From: Janthinobacterium aquaticum
GTDB taxonomy: Bacteria > Pseudomonadota > Gammaproteobacteria > Burkholderiales > Burkholderiaceae_D
DNA length: 64,000 nucleotides
Direction of reading: 5' to 3'
Assembly (NCBI RefSeq): GCF_009208565.1
Contig: NZ_WFLK01000011.1
Span: 1 to 64,000, forward strand
Shown in pieces: positions 56,400 to 64,000 of the stretch. The notes beneath the pieces are model-generated. The model did not search any database. It saw only the letters and a program-made list of their open reading frames with translations, and was not told the origin of the DNA. The translations under genes and the position numbers were made by a program. How positions within the stretch are numbered: the first letter of the stretch is position 1; each line of letters starts with the position of its first letter.

Positions 56400-57029
56400 C
56401 TAAAAGAAGCTTTCCGGTATCAGCAGCACATCGCCAGGGCGCATGGTGACATTGGCCGAGATATCGCCGTCCTTGAGCAGATCGTCGAGCCGCACGCGCA
56501 ACTGCTGCTGGCTGCCCTCGCGCACGCGGATAATGCTGGCCTTGTTGCCGGCGGCAAAATCGGTCACGCCGCCCACGGCAATAAGCACATCCATCAGCGA
56601 CATGCCCTGCCGATACGGCAACGCCTGTGGCCTCGCCGCCGCACCGATGACACGGATCTGCTCGGCATACGGACCGACAAAGCCGGTCACGATCACCGTC
56701 ACCACCGGCTGTTGGATATATTTGCCCAGCGCCTGTTCGATATCGCGCGCCAGCTGGGTCGAAGTCTTGCCGCTGGCCTGCAGGTCTTCCACCAGCGGCG
56801 TGGTGATCTTGCCGTCGGGACGCACCGCCACCGTCAGCGAGACATCGGGATTGCGCCAGACCAGGATATTGACGGCGTCGCCCGGCCCGATCAGATAATC
56901 GTGCAACGGCGCCGGCTCCTCGGCCGGCGCCAGCGCATACGGCGTGCGGCAGCCCGCCAGGCTGGCCAGCACGAGCAGGCATCCGGCCAGCATTGTCCCA
57001 ATTTTTTTCCCCACAGCAGTTCCCGGCAT
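56400..57029 (-). CDS. XrtA/PEP-CTERM system polysaccharide export lipoprotein
   Basis: 209 residues from the ATG at 57029, with GGGAGG five bases upstream; the frame is open to 57182. Signal peptide and lipobox 'LASLAGC' (Cys27). Poly_export and SLBB domains: 'YLIGPGDAVNILVWRNPDVS', 'VRPDGKITTPLVEDLQASGK', 'VTVIVTGFVGP', 'MTMRPGDVLLIPES' style C-terminus (NVTMRPGDVLLIPESFF). It forms the outer-membrane exit channel (Wza-like, short type). Divergent from the chain-length determinant gene. Confidence 0.9.
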   Translation of the reverse strand: MPGTAVGKKIGTMLAGCLLVLASLAGCRTPYALAPAEEPAPLHDYLIGPGDAVNILVWRNPDVSLTVAVRPDGKITTPLVEDLQASGKTSTQLARDIEQALGKYIQQPVVTVIVTGFVGPYAEQIRVIGAAARPQALPYRQGMSLMDVLIAVGGVTDFAAGNKASIIRVREGSQQQLRVRLDDLLKDGDISANVTMRPGDVLLIPESFF

Positions 57030-57220
57030 GCCGGCCTCCCTGAACAGAATCATTGCGCTGGCCGCAAGCTGGGCCGCAAGTTTCCCATGATCGTAAAACA
57101 CGCCAAGTGTTTCTTGAGGCGCATCAACAAGCAGGCATCTTGCACAAATTTGCGTACAGCCCGCCCTATACTTTGCTGACACTTTGCTAGCTCCGGCATG
57201 CTCTGACAGGAAGGCGCAAT

Positions 57221-58750
57221 ATGGAAGATCTGATACGGCAAGTGCTGTCGAGCCTGAAAGGCATCTGGAAATACCGCTGGCACGCCGTCGTCGTGGCCTG
57301 GCTCGTCGCTGTGGTTGGCTTTATCAAGGTCATCACCTTGCCCGATGAATACCAGACCTCGGCGCGCGTGTTTGTCGATACGCAAACCATCTTGAAGCCT
57401 TTGCTGGCGGGCATGACCAGCGTACCCAATACCGAGCAGCAGGTTGCCATCATGAGCCGCACGCTGCTGAGCCGGCCCAATGTCGAGCGCGTGATGCGCA
57501 TGGTCGACCTCGACCTCGGTACCCGCACCGTGCGCGAGCACGAAACCGAGCTCGACGAACTGATGCGCCGCATCAAGATCAGCGGCACCAGCGCCTACGA
57601 TATCTATACCATCAGCTATACCGGAGGCCAGCCGAAAATGGCGCGCGACGTGGTGCAAAGCCTGCTGACCATTTTTGTCGAAGGCAGCTTCCAGGGCAAG
57701 AAAGGCGATACCGAAAAAGCCGTGCAGTTTATTGACGAGCAGATCAAGAATTACGAAGACAAGCTCAGTGCGGCGGAAAACCTGCTGAAAGAGTTCAAGA
57801 TCCGCAACAATATGCTGCTGCCGCGCCAGGGCATCGACTATGGCAGCCAGTTGCTGATGATGTCCGACAGCCTCAACAATGCCAAGCTGGAATTGCTGGA
57901 AGCGGAGCAATCGCGACGCGCCATCGCAGCCCAGATCGAAGGCGACGAGCCGGTGCTCGACCTCGAACCAAGCGCGGCTGCCATCAGCAACCCGGAACTC
58001 GACGAGCGTATTGCCACCATCAACAAGAACCTCGACAGCCTGCGCCTGCAATACACGGAATTGCATCCCGATATCGTGGCCTCGAAGCGCCTGATCACCC
58101 AGCTTGAAGAGCGCAAGGTGGCCGATAGCAAGCTGCGCGCCGCCTCAGGCGACCCGGGCAGGAACTACAGCCCGATGCTGCAGCAGCTCAAAGTTGCCTT
58201 GACCGAGGCCGACGCGCGCGTGGCCGCCATCAAGGCGCGCGTGGCTGAATTCCAGGTGCGCAACGAGCGCCTGCTGGCCCACAGCAACGCCGTGCCCGAG
58301 ATCGAATCGCAACTGGCCCAGCTCAATCGCGACTACGTGATTAACAAGGAAAACTATGAAAAGCTGATCGGCCGGCGCGAAGCGGCCAAGCTGTCGGGCG
58401 AACTCAGTTCCACCACCGACATGATGGCCTTCAAGATTATCGATCCGCCCACCGTGCCGTTGACGCCGGTCGGCCCCAACCGTCCGCTGCTGTTCAGCGC
58501 GGCGCTGGCCGCAGCGCTGGGTGCCGGCGTGGCCGCAGCGCTGCTGGTAAGCCAGATCCGTCCGACCTTTCTCAGCCCGGGCGAACTGCGCGACGCTACC
58601 GGCCTGGCGGTGCTGGGCACGGTGGCCATGAACTGGACCGCGCAACAGCAGGTGCGCCGCCGGCGCGACCGCTACGGCTTCGGCTTGTGCCTGGGCAGCC
58701 TGGCGCTGCTGTACGGCGGCGTGCTGGGCGCGGCCCTGTTCAAATTCTAA
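57221..58750 (+). CDS. XrtA system polysaccharide chain-length determinant (Wzz-like)
   Basis: 509 residues. A transmembrane helix at about 20-40, a periplasmic region with the 'QTSARVFVDTQTILKPLLAG' start and long coiled coil (about 170-380, 'DEQIKNYEDKLSAAENLLKE'), then 'IIDPPTVPLTPVGPNRPLLF' with the proline-rich motif before the second helix (about 420-440). A third hydrophobic segment closes the protein. It lacks its own kinase, which is the next gene 15 bp downstream. It sets chain length with the kinase. Confidence 0.92.
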   Translation: MEDLIRQVLSSLKGIWKYRWHAVVVAWLVAVVGFIKVITLPDEYQTSARVFVDTQTILKPLLAGMTSVPNTEQQVAIMSRTLLSRPNVERVMRMVDLDLGTRTVREHETELDELMRRIKISGTSAYDIYTISYTGGQPKMARDVVQSLLTIFVEGSFQGKKGDTEKAVQFIDEQIKNYEDKLSAAENLLKEFKIRNNMLLPRQGIDYGSQLLMMSDSLNNAKLELLEAEQSRRAIAAQIEGDEPVLDLEPSAAAISNPELDERIATINKNLDSLRLQYTELHPDIVASKRLITQLEERKVADSKLRAASGDPGRNYSPMLQQLKVALTEADARVAAIKARVAEFQVRNERLLAHSNAVPEIESQLAQLNRDYVINKENYEKLIGRREAAKLSGELSSTTDMMAFKIIDPPTVPLTPVGPNRPLLFSAALAAALGAGVAAALLVSQIRPTFLSPGELRDATGLAVLGTVAMNWTAQQQVRRRRDRYGFGLCLGSLALLYGGVLGAALFKF

Positions 58751-58765
58751 CCACGGGAGCACGGC

Positions 58766-59608
58766 ATGGCACAGGACAGCCAGGGCGCAGGCAACCCTTC
58801 CCCCCATCCCTTGGGCGTGGCCGAGGCGGCTCAGCCGTATAGCGTGGAGGCCGGCGCCGGCAGCGAGGCCGACAGCACTTCGCCGCACTATCGCCAGCTC
58901 AACCTGGCCAGGCTGCAGACGCAAGGCATGGTGGTGCATGACGGCGGGCGCACCTCCGTGGCCGAGGATTTTCGCATTATCAAACGGCCCCTGCTGCGCA
59001 ATGCGCGCGCCAGCGGCGCCGAGGCCATCCGTCATGGCAACCTGATCGTTGTCACCAGCGCCCTGCCCGGTGAAGGCAAGACCTACTGCGCCGTCAACCT
59101 GGCCATGAGCATCGCCATGGAGATGGACATGACGGTGCTGCTGGTCGACGCCGATGTGGCGCGGCCATCGGTGCTCAAGGTGCTGGGCCTGCCGCCCGAA
59201 CCGGGGCTGATGGATGTGCTGCTCGACGAACAGGTGGCCATGTCGGATGTGATCCTGAAAACCAATATCCCGGCACTGAGCATTTTGCCGGCCGGGCGCA
59301 GCAACCGGCACGCCACCGAACTGCTGGCCAGCCGCGCCATGAGCCGGCTGCTTAGTGAAATTGCCAGCCGCTACGCCGACCGCATCGTCGTGTTCGACTC
59401 GCCGCCGCTGTTAATTACCAGCGAAGCGCATGCGCTGGTAGGGCAAATGGGACAAGTGGTAATGGTGGTCGAAGCCGAAACCACCACCCAGCACGCGGTC
59501 AAGGAAGCGCTGCGCCAGATCGAAGCTTGCGAACACATCCACCTGATCTACAACAAAACGCGCGCCTTTCCCGGCAACGACTACTATGGTTACGGCGATT
59601 ACGACTAG
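58766..59608 (+). CDS. XrtA-associated tyrosine autokinase
   Basis: 280 residues. BY-kinase of the cytoplasmic CpsD type: Walker A 'TSALPGEGKTYCAVNLAMS', Walker A' 'VLLVDADVARPSVLK', Walker B 'ADRIVVFDSPPLL'. The C-terminal 'NDYYGYGDYD' tail has five aromatic/Tyr residues for autophosphorylation. N-terminal 60 residues are flexible. It pairs with the chain-length determinant. Its stop overlaps the start of the next gene by 23 bp. Confidence 0.92.
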   Translation: MAQDSQGAGNPSPHPLGVAEAAQPYSVEAGAGSEADSTSPHYRQLNLARLQTQGMVVHDGGRTSVAEDFRIIKRPLLRNARASGAEAIRHGNLIVVTSALPGEGKTYCAVNLAMSIAMEMDMTVLLVDADVARPSVLKVLGLPPEPGLMDVLLDEQVAMSDVILKTNIPALSILPAGRSNRHATELLASRAMSRLLSEIASRYADRIVVFDSPPLLITSEAHALVGQMGQVVMVVEAETTTQHAVKEALRQIEACEHIHLIYNKTRAFPGNDYYGYGDYD

Positions 59609-61133
59609 CCAGCGCACCCCTTTTTGCCGGGGCTGCTGGTGGCCCTGGTTGCCGCTGCTGATATTGCCGGCGCCGGCCTGCGCACTGGAATGGCTGGTGC
59701 AGCCCTCGCTGCGCCTGCGTGAAAGCTATACCGACAATGCCTTGCTGGCCCCGTCCGGCCAGCAGCAATCCGATTTCATTACTGAAATTGCCCCCGGCCT
59801 CGCCTTGCTGGGCAACGGGCCGCGCCTGCAGGTGCACCTGGACGCCAGCTGGCGCAAACTCGTGTCGCAGCGCAGCGCCGACAGCAGCCGCCAGCAGTTG
59901 CAAGGGGCCGGCCATGCCGACCTGATCGGCGATTGGCTGCAGCTCGATGCGCGCGCCAGCATCAGCCAGCACAGCATCTCGCCGTTTGGCGCGCCGGCCA
60001 TTGGCGACCTGCCATCGTCGGCCAATCACAGCACGGTGCGCGTCGCCAGTATCAGCCCGGTGCTGCGCCATGCCTTTCGGGCGCTCGGTACAGCCGAACT
60101 GCGCTATACGCGCAGCCAGGTCAGCAGCGACGACGCGCTGCTGTCCAGCCATGGCGACGAACTGGCGCTGCAACTGGCGGGTGCACCGCGCGGAGGCGGC
60201 TGGAACTGGAACGCCGGCTATGAAGTGCGCCGCACGCAGGACAGCCGGCTGGCCGCGCAGAGCATGGAACGCGCCAGCGCCGGGCTGCGCTACCCGTTCA
60301 ACCGCAGCTGGGCCGGCACCGCCAGCGCCGGCACGGAAAAGGAAAGCTATGAAAGCGGCAGCGGCAGCCATCCGCGCGGACGCTTCTGGTCGGTAGGCGC
60401 AGTCTGGACGCCTTCCGCGCGCACCAGCGTGGCGCTCAGCACCGGCCGGCGTTTCTTCGGGCGCACCTACAGCCTCGACGCTCGCCTGCTGCAACGCCAT
60501 ACCAATTGGTCGCTGCAGTACAGCGAAGACATCACCACCATGCCGGCGCAGTTTCTACGCCTGGGCAACCGCGACGCCGCCAGCCTGCTCGACCAGCTGT
60601 GGCGCGGCGCCTACCCCGATGCGCAGGAGCGGCGCCTGCGCATCGACGCCTTTTTGCGCGACGCCGGCAGTCTCGGTGGCGAGCTGGGCGCGCTCAATTA
60701 TTTCAGCCGCCGCTATTTCCTGCAAAAGCAGCTGAGCCTGAACATGGCGCGCGCCACGCCGAAAACCACCTGGCTGGCCAGCTTGCACGCCACCGACCGC
60801 ACGGCCCAGACCGCCAGCGGGGTCGACAGCGGCATATTGCCCGATATCGATCTGGCCAGCCTTGAGCGCACGCGCCAGCTCGGCGCCAATAGCAGCTGGC
60901 AATGGCGCGCCTCGCCGCGCGACAGCCTGCGCCTCGACGCCGGCTACGCCAGCGTCCGTTCGCTGAGCGCACTGCGGCGCGACGATAACCTCACTTTGAC
61001 CGCGGGCTTTAACCGCGTGGTGCAAAAAAACATGACGGCGTCGATCGACGTGCGCCACACGCGCCACCACAGCAACCGTGGCGGCAGTTTTCGTGAAAAC
61101 GGCATGGTGGCCACCTTGACCATGCAATTTTAG
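59586..61133 (+). CDS. PEP-CTERM system-associated outer membrane beta-barrel protein (TIGR03016 type)
   Basis: 515 residues with a signal peptide ending near 'APACALEW'. The mature chain starts with 'VQPSLRLRESYTDNALLAPS', then alternating strands to the end 'ENGMVATLTMQF' with terminal Phe. Conserved in XrtA loci between kinase and epimerase genes. Probably an outer-membrane pore or assembly partner for the polymer; role not proven. Its start codon lies within the kinase gene. Confidence 0.88.
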   Translation: MVTAITTSQRTPFCRGCWWPWLPLLILPAPACALEWLVQPSLRLRESYTDNALLAPSGQQQSDFITEIAPGLALLGNGPRLQVHLDASWRKLVSQRSADSSRQQLQGAGHADLIGDWLQLDARASISQHSISPFGAPAIGDLPSSANHSTVRVASISPVLRHAFRALGTAELRYTRSQVSSDDALLSSHGDELALQLAGAPRGGGWNWNAGYEVRRTQDSRLAAQSMERASAGLRYPFNRSWAGTASAGTEKESYESGSGSHPRGRFWSVGAVWTPSARTSVALSTGRRFFGRTYSLDARLLQRHTNWSLQYSEDITTMPAQFLRLGNRDAASLLDQLWRGAYPDAQERRLRIDAFLRDAGSLGGELGALNYFSRRYFLQKQLSLNMARATPKTTWLASLHATDRTAQTASGVDSGILPDIDLASLERTRQLGANSSWQWRASPRDSLRLDAGYASVRSLSALRRDDNLTLTAGFNRVVQKNMTASIDVRHTRHHSNRGGSFRENGMVATLTMQF

Positions 61134-61141
61134 GAGCGAAT

Positions 61142-62293
61142 ATGCAACAGGACAACGCCGCCAGCCCTCGCCCACACCTGCTGTGCGTGGTCGCAGCCAG
61201 GCCCAACCTGATGAAAATGGCGCCACTGCTGGCCGCTTTTGCCTGCAGCGCGCCGCAAGTGCGTATCAGCCTGGTCCATACCGGCCAGCATTATGACGTG
61301 GCCATGGACGCGCAGCTATTTGCCGAGCTGGGCCTGCGCGCGCCCGATATCAACCTTGGCGTCGGCTCGGCCAGCCATGCGCGCCAGACGGCCGAGATCA
61401 TGCTGCGCTTCGAGCCGGTGATGCGCGAGCTGCAGCCGACGGCAGTGCTGGTGGTGGGCGACGTCAACTCCACCCTGGCCTGCGCGCTGGTGGCAGCCAA
61501 GCTGGCCGTGCCGGTTATCCATGTCGAGGCCGGGCTGCGCAGCGGCGAGCGCGACATGCCCGAGGAAATCAACCGCGTGCTGACCGACCAGTTATCCAGC
61601 CTGCTGTTTACCAGCGAAGCGGGCGCGGCCGACAATTTGCTGCGCGAAGGCATCGCTGCCGAACGCATCCATTTTGCCGGCAATGTCATGATCGACGCGC
61701 TGTTGCAGCAACTGCCCAGGGCCGTGCCGCCAGCACAGACCTTGCGCACCCATGGCCACGACTGCCCACCCGCTTTTGCCTTGCTGACCCTGCACCGCGC
61801 CAGCAATGTCGACGATCCGCTGCGCCTGGCTGCCCTGCTGCGTACCATGGCCACGCTGTCGCGCCAGTTGCCGCTGCTGTTTGCCATCCATCCGCGCACG
61901 CTGGCCGCGCTGCAGCGCGCCCGGCTGGCGCCCTTATTGGCGGACGCGGCCATCGTGCCGCTGCCGCCGCTGGGCTACCTGGAAATGCTGGGCCTGATGC
62001 AGGCGGCGCGCCTGGTGCTGACCGACTCGGGCGGGGTGCAGGAGGAAACCACGGTACTGGGTGTACCCTGCCTGACCCTGCGCGAGGCCACCGAACGCCC
62101 GGTGACGGTGACGACCGGCAGCAATACCCTGGCCGGCACCGAGCCGGAGACCATCCTGGCGCTGGCGCGCGCACAACTGGCTACCGGCGGCAAGCCCGGC
62201 GGCCGGCCGCAATACTGGGACGGCCACGCCGCCGGGCGCATGGTGTCCATCTGCGCCGGCTGGCTGGCGCAGCAGGCAGGACCAGGCGGCTGA
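61142..62293 (+). CDS. wecB: UDP-N-acetylglucosamine 2-epimerase (non-hydrolysing)
   Basis: 383 residues. GT-B-like fold with 'VVAARPNLMKMAPLLAAF', 'VLVVGDVNSTLACALVAAKL', 'VIHVEAGLRSGERDMPEEIN', 'HRASNVD' and 'VLTDSGGVQEETTVLGVPCL'. It interconverts UDP-GlcNAc and UDP-ManNAc. With TviB/TviC in the same region, ManNAc or ManNAcA units are plausible in the polymer. It starts 8 bp after the barrel gene with AGGAG before the ATG. Confidence 0.93.
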   Translation: MQQDNAASPRPHLLCVVAARPNLMKMAPLLAAFACSAPQVRISLVHTGQHYDVAMDAQLFAELGLRAPDINLGVGSASHARQTAEIMLRFEPVMRELQPTAVLVVGDVNSTLACALVAAKLAVPVIHVEAGLRSGERDMPEEINRVLTDQLSSLLFTSEAGAADNLLREGIAAERIHFAGNVMIDALLQQLPRAVPPAQTLRTHGHDCPPAFALLTLHRASNVDDPLRLAALLRTMATLSRQLPLLFAIHPRTLAALQRARLAPLLADAAIVPLPPLGYLEMLGLMQAARLVLTDSGGVQEETTVLGVPCLTLREATERPVTVTTGSNTLAGTEPETILALARAQLATGGKPGGRPQYWDGHAAGRMVSICAGWLAQQAGPGG

Positions 62294-62294
62294 G

Positions 62295-63158
62295 ATGGCC
62301 AGGCATCTCAGTGAACGTTTGAGCAATGCCTTGACCATTGATGTCGAGGATTACTTCCAGGTCTCGGCCTTTGCGCCGCTGATCGCGCGCGACAGCTGGC
62401 CGTCGCGCCCGTGCCGCATCGAAGCCAATATCGAGCGTATCTTGCTGTTGCTGGAAACACGCCACATCCACGCCACCTTCTTTACGCTGGGCTGGATCGC
62501 CGAACGCTACCCGGTCATGCTGCGCCGCATCGCCGCTGCCGGGCATGAAATTGCCAGCCACGGCTATGGCCATCTGCGTGCCTGGGAGCAGGACGCCGAC
62601 GCCTTCCGCAACGATGTGGTGCTGAGCAAGACCATCCTCGAGCAGCTGGGTGGCCAGACCGTGGCCGGTTACCGCGCGCCCAGCTTCTCCATTGGCGCGG
62701 CCAATCTGTGGGCGTTTGATGTCTTGCAGGAAGCCGGCTACCGCTACAGTTCCAGCATCTATCCGATCCGCCATGACCACTACGGCATGCCCGAGGCGCC
62801 GCGTTTTGCCTGGCGCCCGCGCGGCGCCAGCGGCCTGCTCGAGCTGCCGATCAGCACCGTGCGGCTGGGGCGTCGCAATATGCCGGCCGGCGGCGGCGGC
62901 TACTTTCGGCTGCTGCCGTATGCGCTGTCGCGCCAGCTTTTGCGGCGCATCAATGCGCGCGATGGCCAGGCTGGCATATTCTATTTTCATCCTTGGGAAC
63001 TCGATCCCGGACAACCGCGCCCGCCCGGCCTGCCACTGAAAACGCGCTTTCGCCACTATCTGAACCTGGGGCGCATGCAGGCGCGGCTGGAGCGCCTGAC
63101 GGCCGACTTTGCCTGGGACCGCATGGACCGCATCTTCCTGAAAGCCGACTATGCCTGA
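62295..63158 (+). CDS. XrtA system polysaccharide deacetylase
   Basis: 287 residues. The N-terminus 'NALTIDVEDYFQVSAFAPLI' is the signature of the PEP-CTERM deacetylase family; it includes the metal Asp pair. 'IASHGYGHLRAWEQD' has the HxxxH zinc ligands of the NodB domain, 'GYRAPSFSIG' the catalytic motif. It starts 1 bp after the wecB stop. It should N-deacetylate HexNAc residues of the polymer or its precursor. Its end overlaps the following gene by 8 bp. Confidence 0.93.
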   Translation: MARHLSERLSNALTIDVEDYFQVSAFAPLIARDSWPSRPCRIEANIERILLLLETRHIHATFFTLGWIAERYPVMLRRIAAAGHEIASHGYGHLRAWEQDADAFRNDVVLSKTILEQLGGQTVAGYRAPSFSIGAANLWAFDVLQEAGYRYSSSIYPIRHDHYGMPEAPRFAWRPRGASGLLELPISTVRLGRRNMPAGGGGYFRLLPYALSRQLLRRINARDGQAGIFYFHPWELDPGQPRPPGLPLKTRFRHYLNLGRMQARLERLTADFAWDRMDRIFLKADYA

Positions 63159-64000
63159 CGCACCCAGCCAATATGCACCGCCCTCGCACCAGCGCAGCGA
63201 CACTGCGGTCGCGGTGCATGCGCTGCAGTTGCATGAGCATGCGCGCTGGGATGACTTCGTGCAGGCATGTCCCGAGGCCACCTTCTTCCACCGCGCCGGC
63301 TGGCGCACGGTGCTTGAGCAAGGCTTTGGCCATCGCTGCCATTTCCTGTACGCCGAGCAGCAGGGCGACATCTGCGGCGTGCTGCCGCTGGCCCATATGC
63401 GCGGCGTCCTGTCGGGCAAGGCACTGGTCTCACTGCCGTTCTGCGTATATGGCGGCGTAGCTGCCGCCAACGGTACCGCGCGCCAGGCGCTGCTGGCGGC
63501 AGCGCAGGCGCTGGCGCGCCAGTTGCAGGTGGGCCACCTCGAGTTGCGCCAGCGCGATGGCGTGGTCGGGAGCGGCTGGCTGGCCAGGCCGCTGTACGCC
63601 ACCTTTCGCCAGCCATTACCGGACGACGACGATGCAGCGCTGCTGGCCATTCCGCGCAAGCAGCGCGCCGTGCTGCGCAAGGCCATGGCCAGCGGCCTGC
63701 ACAGCCGCCTCGAAGACGGTCTCGAGCATTTTTTCCCGCTGTACGCGGCCAGCGTGCACCGGCTCGGCACACCGGTGTTTGCGCGCCGCCATTTTGCGCT
63801 GCTGCGCAGCACCTTTGGCGACGATTGCGACGTGCTGACCGTGTTTCAGGGTGAGCAGGTACAAGCAAGCGTGCTGCAATTTTATTTCCGCGACGAAGTA
63901 CTACCCTATTACGGCGCTGGCAGCGTGCTGGCGCGCAGTACCGGCGCCAATGACTTCCTGTACTGGGAAGCGATGCGCCGCGCCCGCGCGCGCGGCGTTC
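63151..64000 (+). CDS. FemAB family XrtA/PEP-CTERM-associated protein (5' part)
   Basis: 283 codons are visible and the frame runs off the window. It starts at ATG 63151 (MPDAPSQYAPPSHQRSDTAV), overlapping the deacetylase stop by 8 bp. The GNAT-like FemAB fold is seen in 'FFHRAGWRTVLEQGFGHRCH', 'IPRKQRAVLRKAMASGLHSR' and 'YYGAGSVLARSTGANDFLYW'. FemAB enzymes transfer amino acids from tRNA; in these loci they are thought to modify the polymer or peptide. Downstream genes, including any exosortase, are outside. Confidence 0.88.
   Translation, partial: MPDAPSQYAPPSHQRSDTAVAVHALQLHEHARWDDFVQACPEATFFHRAGWRTVLEQGFGHRCHFLYAEQQGDICGVLPLAHMRGVLSGKALVSLPFCVYGGVAAANGTARQALLAAAQALARQLQVGHLELRQRDGVVGSGWLARPLYATFRQPLPDDDDAALLAIPRKQRAVLRKAMASGLHSRLEDGLEHFFPLYAASVHRLGTPVFARRHFALLRSTFGDDCDVLTVFQGEQVQASVLQFYFRDEVLPYYGAGSVLARSTGANDFLYWEAMRRARARGV

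Noticed and set aside
62181-63812. 543-codon open frame antisense to the deacetylase and FemAB genes
   Set aside because: Composition is that of a shadow frame, and both sense genes have diagnostic motifs.
48706-64000. An exosortase or PEP-CTERM-tagged protein gene within the locus
   Set aside because: No frame shows the exosortase Cys/Arg/His membrane motifs and no VPEP-helix-Arg C-terminus was found; they may lie beyond the window.

Overview
The window is a 64 kb, GC-rich (roughly 62-65%), densely coded chromosomal segment. Several things point to a beta-proteobacterium of the Oxalobacteraceae type (Janthinobacterium, Duganella or Massilia group): homodimeric E1 dehydrogenases, a CadR/CadA pair, an Anbu operon and an XrtA/PEP-CTERM-type exopolysaccharide locus. 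This is inferred from gene content and style, because there is no rRNA or tRNA gene in the window.

Layout. 1-4.9 kb: the 3' end of one homodimeric E1-type 2-oxoacid dehydrogenase gene, a MarR regulator, a second complete E1 gene and a GST, with three copies of a near-palindrome between marR and the second E1. 5.1-8.5 kb: metE and its divergent activator metR. 8.6-12.3 kb: a Fur-box-preceded DUF2061 membrane protein, a minimal catalase-like haem protein, a SMI1/KNR4 protein, a DUF4142 protein and a small membrane-anchored protein. 12.3-15.1 kb: cadR/cadA with a textbook MerR-type promoter. 15.1-19.7 kb: a secreted peptidase, an SmvA-like efflux pump, a GNAT enzyme and a LysR regulator. 19.7-24.6 kb: a compositionally lower-GC patch with orphan genes, an ACT-domain protein, argP and a truncated argO/lysE remnant. 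24.6-26.9 kb: a tyrosine recombinase divergent from a KfrA-like coiled-coil DNA-binding protein, separated by several palindromes.

27-34.3 kb: a serine beta-lactamase-like hydrolase, LtrA, a D-2-hydroxyacid dehydrogenase, and a TonB-dependent siderophore receptor with a near-consensus Fur box. 34.3-38.7 kb: the conserved Anbu operon (circularly permuted ATP-grasp, alpha-E, transglutaminase, Anbu peptidase). It is preceded by what looks like an NtrC site and a sigma-54 promoter, and by a decayed histidine-kinase tail. 38.8-40.2 kb: an alpha/beta hydrolase with a helical N-terminal adaptor-like domain behind a 41-bp palindrome. 40.4-43.1 kb: a Zur-like regulator and two COG0523 (CobW) GTPases, a zinc-homeostasis unit. 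43.4-45.8 kb: a Sel1-type lipoprotein and a catalase.

45.9-64 kb: a long polysaccharide region. It has a trypsin-like protease with a separate small partner resembling its own N-terminal domain, tviC and tviB (Vi-antigen-type UDP-sugar enzymes), prsT, an O-antigen ligase-like polymerase, a FeeM-like N-acyltransferase, an export lipoprotein, a chain-length determinant, a tyrosine autokinase, a PEP-CTERM-system outer-membrane protein, wecB, a polysaccharide deacetylase and the start of a FemAB-type gene that runs off the window. Together these would make UDP-HexNAc-derived sugars, polymerise, modify and export an exopolysaccharide. The exosortase itself is not inside the window.

The most unusual points are the NtrC/sigma-54 control inferred for the Anbu operon, the adaptor-hydrolase behind a long palindrome, the recombinase/KfrA pair, and the protease with its detached twin domain.
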